From positions 291,604 to 355,603 of the forward strand of contig JAPYXD010000598.1 of assembly GCA_030998225.1 (NCBI GenBank): a DNA stretch of 64,000 nucleotides, written 5' to 3'. Both the position numbers and the translations under genes were made by a program. Numbering within the stretch: the first letter of the stretch is position 1; the number at the start of each line of letters is the position of its first letter. Below the pieces are notes generated by a model. That model made no database searches. It was given only the letters and a program-made list of their open reading frames with translations, and was not told the origin of the DNA. Below are positions 61,161 to 64,000 of this stretch, in pieces. The DNA comes from Diplolepis rosae (taxonomy: Eukaryota > Arthropoda > Insecta > Hymenoptera > Diplolepididae).

Positions 61161-64000
61161 GACGCAACCTTTTTTTATCGCAAAAAGTGTCTGCAGCATA
61201 AGCATTTATTACCCCCGAAATATTAAGGATGGTGAGAACTCTCGGAAATAATAAAAAAATCACCCCTATTAATAAAAAATCATAACTTTCTCGAATATCA
61301 CCTTTGACGCAACCTTTTTCTATCGCAAAAAGTGTCTGAAGCATAAGCATTTATTACCTTTGAAATATTAAGGGTGGTAAGAACTCTCGGAAATAATAAA
61401 AAAATCACCCCTATTAATAAAAAATCATAACTTTCTCGAATATCACCTTTAACGCAACCTTTTTTTATCGAAAAAAGTGTCTTGAACATAAGCATTCATC
61501 GTCTCTGGAATATAAAGGGTGTTAAGAACTTTCGGAAATAATGAAAAAACCACCCCTATTAATAAAGATATCCAAACTTTCTCGAATTTCACCTTTAACG
61601 CAACCTTTTTTTATCGAAAAAAGTGTCTTGAACATAAGCATTCATCGTCTCTGGAATATAAAGGGTGGTAAGAACTTTCGGAAATAATAAAAAAACCACC
61701 CCTATTAATAAAAAAATCCAAACTTTCTCGAATTTCACCTTTAACGCAACCTTTTTTTATCGAAAAAAGTGTCTGAAGCATAAGCATTTATTACCCCCGA
61801 AATATTAAGGGTGGTAAGAACTCTCGGAAATAATGAAAAAACCACCCCTATTAATAAAGAAATCCAAACTTTCTCGAATTTCACCTTTAACGCAACCTTT
61901 TTTTATCGCAAAAAGTGTCTGAAGCATAAGCATTTATTACCCCCGAAATATTAAGGGTGGTAAGAACTCTCGGAAATAATGAAAAAACCACCCCTATTAA
62001 TAAAGGAATCCAAACTTTCTCGAATATCACCTTTAACGCAACCTTTTTTTATCGAAAAAAGTGTCTTGAACATAAGCATTCATCGTCTCTGGAATATAAA
62101 GGGTGTTAAGAACTTTCGGAAATAATAAAAAAACCACCCCAATTAATAAAAAATCCAAACTTTCTCGAATTTCACCTTTAACGCAACCTTTTTTTATCGA
62201 AAAAAGTGTCTGAAGCATAAGCATTTATTACCCACGAAATATTAAGGGTGGTTAGAACTCTCGGAAATAATGAAAAAACCACCCCTATTAATAAAGGAAT
62301 CCAAACTTTCTCGAATATCACCTTTAACGCAACCTTTTTTTATCGAAAAAAGAGTCTGGAACATAAGCATTCATCGTCTCTGGAATATAAAGGGTGGTAA
62401 GAACTTTCGGAAATAATAAAAAAACCATCCCTATTAATAAAAAATCCAAACTTTCTCGAATTTCACCTTTAACGCAACCTTTTTTTATCAAAGACAGTGT
62501 CTTGAGCATTACAATTTATGACCCCCGAAATATTAAGGGTGGTAAGAATACTCCGAAATAATAAAAAAACCACCCCTATTAATAAAAAATTTTAACTTTC
62601 TCGAATATCACCTTTAACGCAACCTTTTTTTATCGAAAAAAGTGTCTTGAACATAAGCATTCATCGTCTCTGGAATATAAAGGGTGTTAAGAACTTTCGG
62701 AAATAATAAAAAAACCATCCCTATTAATAAAAAATCCAAACTTTCTCGAATTTCACCTTTAACGCAACATTTTTTTATCGAAAAAAGTTTATGCAGCATA
62801 AGCATTTATTACCACAGAAATATTAAGGGTGTTAAGAACTCTAGGAAATAATGAAAAAAACACCGCTATTAATAAAACAATCCAAACTTTCTCGAATTTC
62901 ATCTTTAACGCAACCTTATTTTATCGAGCAAAGTGTCTTGAGCATAAGCATTTATTACCTTTGAAATATTAATGGTGGTAAGAACTCTCGGAAATAATAA
63001 AAAAACACCCATATTAATAAGAAATCCAAACTTTCTCGAATTTCACCTTTAACGCAACCTTTTTTTATCAAAGACAGTGTCTTGAGCATTACAATTTATG
63101 ACCCCCTAAATATTAAGGGTGGTAAGAATTCTCCGAAATAATAAAAAAAACCATCCCTATTAAAAAAAAATCAAAACTTTATCGAATTTCACCTTTAACG
63201 CTACATTTTTTTATCGCAAAAAGTGTCTGAAGCATAAGCATTTAATACCCCCGAAATATTAAGGCTGGTAAGAACTCTCGGAAATAATAAAAAAACCACC
63301 CCTATTAATAAAAAATCCAAACTTTCTCGAATATCACCTTTAACGCAACCTTTTTTTATCGAAAAAAGTGTATGAAGCATAAGAATTTATTACCCCCCCG
63401 AAATATTAAGGATGGTGAGAACTCTCGGAAATAATAAAAAAACCACCCCTATTAATAAAAAATCCAAACTTTCTCGAATTTCACCTTTAACGCAACCTTT
63501 TTTTATCAAAGACAGTGTCTTGAGCATTAGAATTTATGACCCCCGAAATATTAAGGGTGGTAAGAATTCTCCGAAATAATAAAAAAACCACCCCTATTAA
63601 TAAAAAATTTTAACTTTCTCGAATATCACCTTTAACGCAACCTTTTTATATCGAAAAAAGTGTCTTGAGCATTACAATTTATGACCCCCTAAATATTAAG
63701 GGTGGTAAGAATTCTCCGAAATAATAAAAAAACCATCCCTATTAATAAAAAATCCAAACTTTATCGAATTTCACCTTTAACGCAACATTTTTTTATCGCA
63801 AAAAGTGTCTGAAGCATAAGCATTTAATACCCCCCAAATATTAAGGCTGGTAAGAACTCTCGGAAATAATAAAAAAAACCATCCCTATTAATAAAAAATC
63901 CAAACTTTCTCGAATATCACCTTTAACGCAACCTTTTTTTATTGAAAAAAAGTGTCTGAAGCATAAGAATTTATTACCCCCCGAAATATTAAGGATGGTG

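Larger units (their letters stand above)
10859..64000 (+). repeat. Satellite DNA array, 145-146 bp monomer, about 365 copies
   Basis: One head-to-tail array with no inverted monomer and no foreign insertion seen over 53 kb, continuing past the window end. The common frame starts (a/g)acgcaacc and runs through a T-run/atcg/A-run, tgtct, cataagcatt, the diagnostic centre, aagaactctcgg, aataataaaaaa, ccacccctattaat and ctttctcgaat to the next acgcaacc. Three consecutive monomers at 61016, 61161 and 61306 are each exactly 145 bp. A 146-bp form has one more A before the tccaaac word. The length is close to a nucleosome core. The unit is AT-rich with phased A-tracts. The length is not a multiple of three, so the minus-strand reading frames recurring here shift every unit and are not genes. 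Identity to a published satellite cannot be judged here. Confidence 0.97.

Noticed and set aside
12326..62805. Dozens of similar 61-90 residue reading frames on the minus strand of the array, beginning MLM(L/F)(Q/K)TLF
   Set aside because: They are produced by the satellite monomer itself. The monomer length is not a multiple of three, each frame spans about one and a third units and ends at the same stop, and no promoter or splice context exists. There is no sign of selection on the peptide.
10859..64000. Regularly spaced repeats as a CRISPR array
   Set aside because: There are no unique spacers: the whole 145-146 bp unit is repeated without gaps and the context is eukaryotic.
10859..64000. 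Hammerhead motif inside the satellite monomers
   Set aside because: Some satellites carry hammerheads, so it was looked for, but no CTGATGA followed by a hairpin and GAAA occurs in the monomer on either strand as read.

Overview
The window is eukaryotic, almost certainly arthropod and most likely insect. It has AT-rich non-coding DNA, spliced exons with GT/AG borders, a Penelope-like retroelement, P-element/THAP transposase remains and a very long satellite array. Nothing looks bacterial or viral. The species cannot be named from the sequence.

Layout. Positions 1-2415 hold two head-to-head, broken copies of a Penelope-like element (PLE): a minus-strand reverse transcriptase fragment (48-1283) and a plus-strand fragment with the RT end, the GIY-YIG endonuclease and a 3' tail carrying a hammerhead-ribozyme-like core (1284-2415). 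Positions 2885-5302 hold a P-element-type transposase (THAP9 relative) without its THAP domain. It is split by a phase-matched intron (3643-4373), and its RNase H exon is broken by a complete 214-bp MITE with 35-bp perfect terminal repeats and a 9-bp target duplication. Positions 5303-8078 show no gene. A clean 152-bp coding exon of an unidentified host gene lies on the minus strand at 8079-8230. Positions 8393-9739 may be a solo LTR containing a 44-bp minisatellite. A frameshifted THAP domain lies at 9852-10035. A second PLE tail, arranged as an 89-bp near-perfect inverted repeat around a second hammerhead core, is at 10410-10651, followed by a remnant of the same MITE terminus at 10675-10709.

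From about 10.77 kb to the window end (53 kb, about 365 copies) the sequence is one uninterrupted head-to-tail satellite with a 145-146 bp monomer. Several monomer subtypes can be told apart by diagnostic words. They are arranged in higher-order patterns: 15-18-mer units of 2.19-2.63 kb in the first 12 kb, 3-mer blocks near 31, 41 and 44 kb, and a roughly 3.8-kb block re-used 9327-9328 bp away. The left edge monomers are decayed, and a few isolated degenerate monomers punctuate the array. The many 61-90 residue reading frames on the minus strand of the array follow from the monomer sequence and are not genes.

The window reads as the border between transposon-rich host DNA and a large, probably heterochromatic (possibly centromeric or pericentromeric) satellite block. 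No gene pathway operates here. The most notable points are the two ribozyme-bearing PLE tails, one with an antisense arm able to mask the ribozyme, the MITE-interrupted P transposase, and the multi-scale organisation of the satellite.
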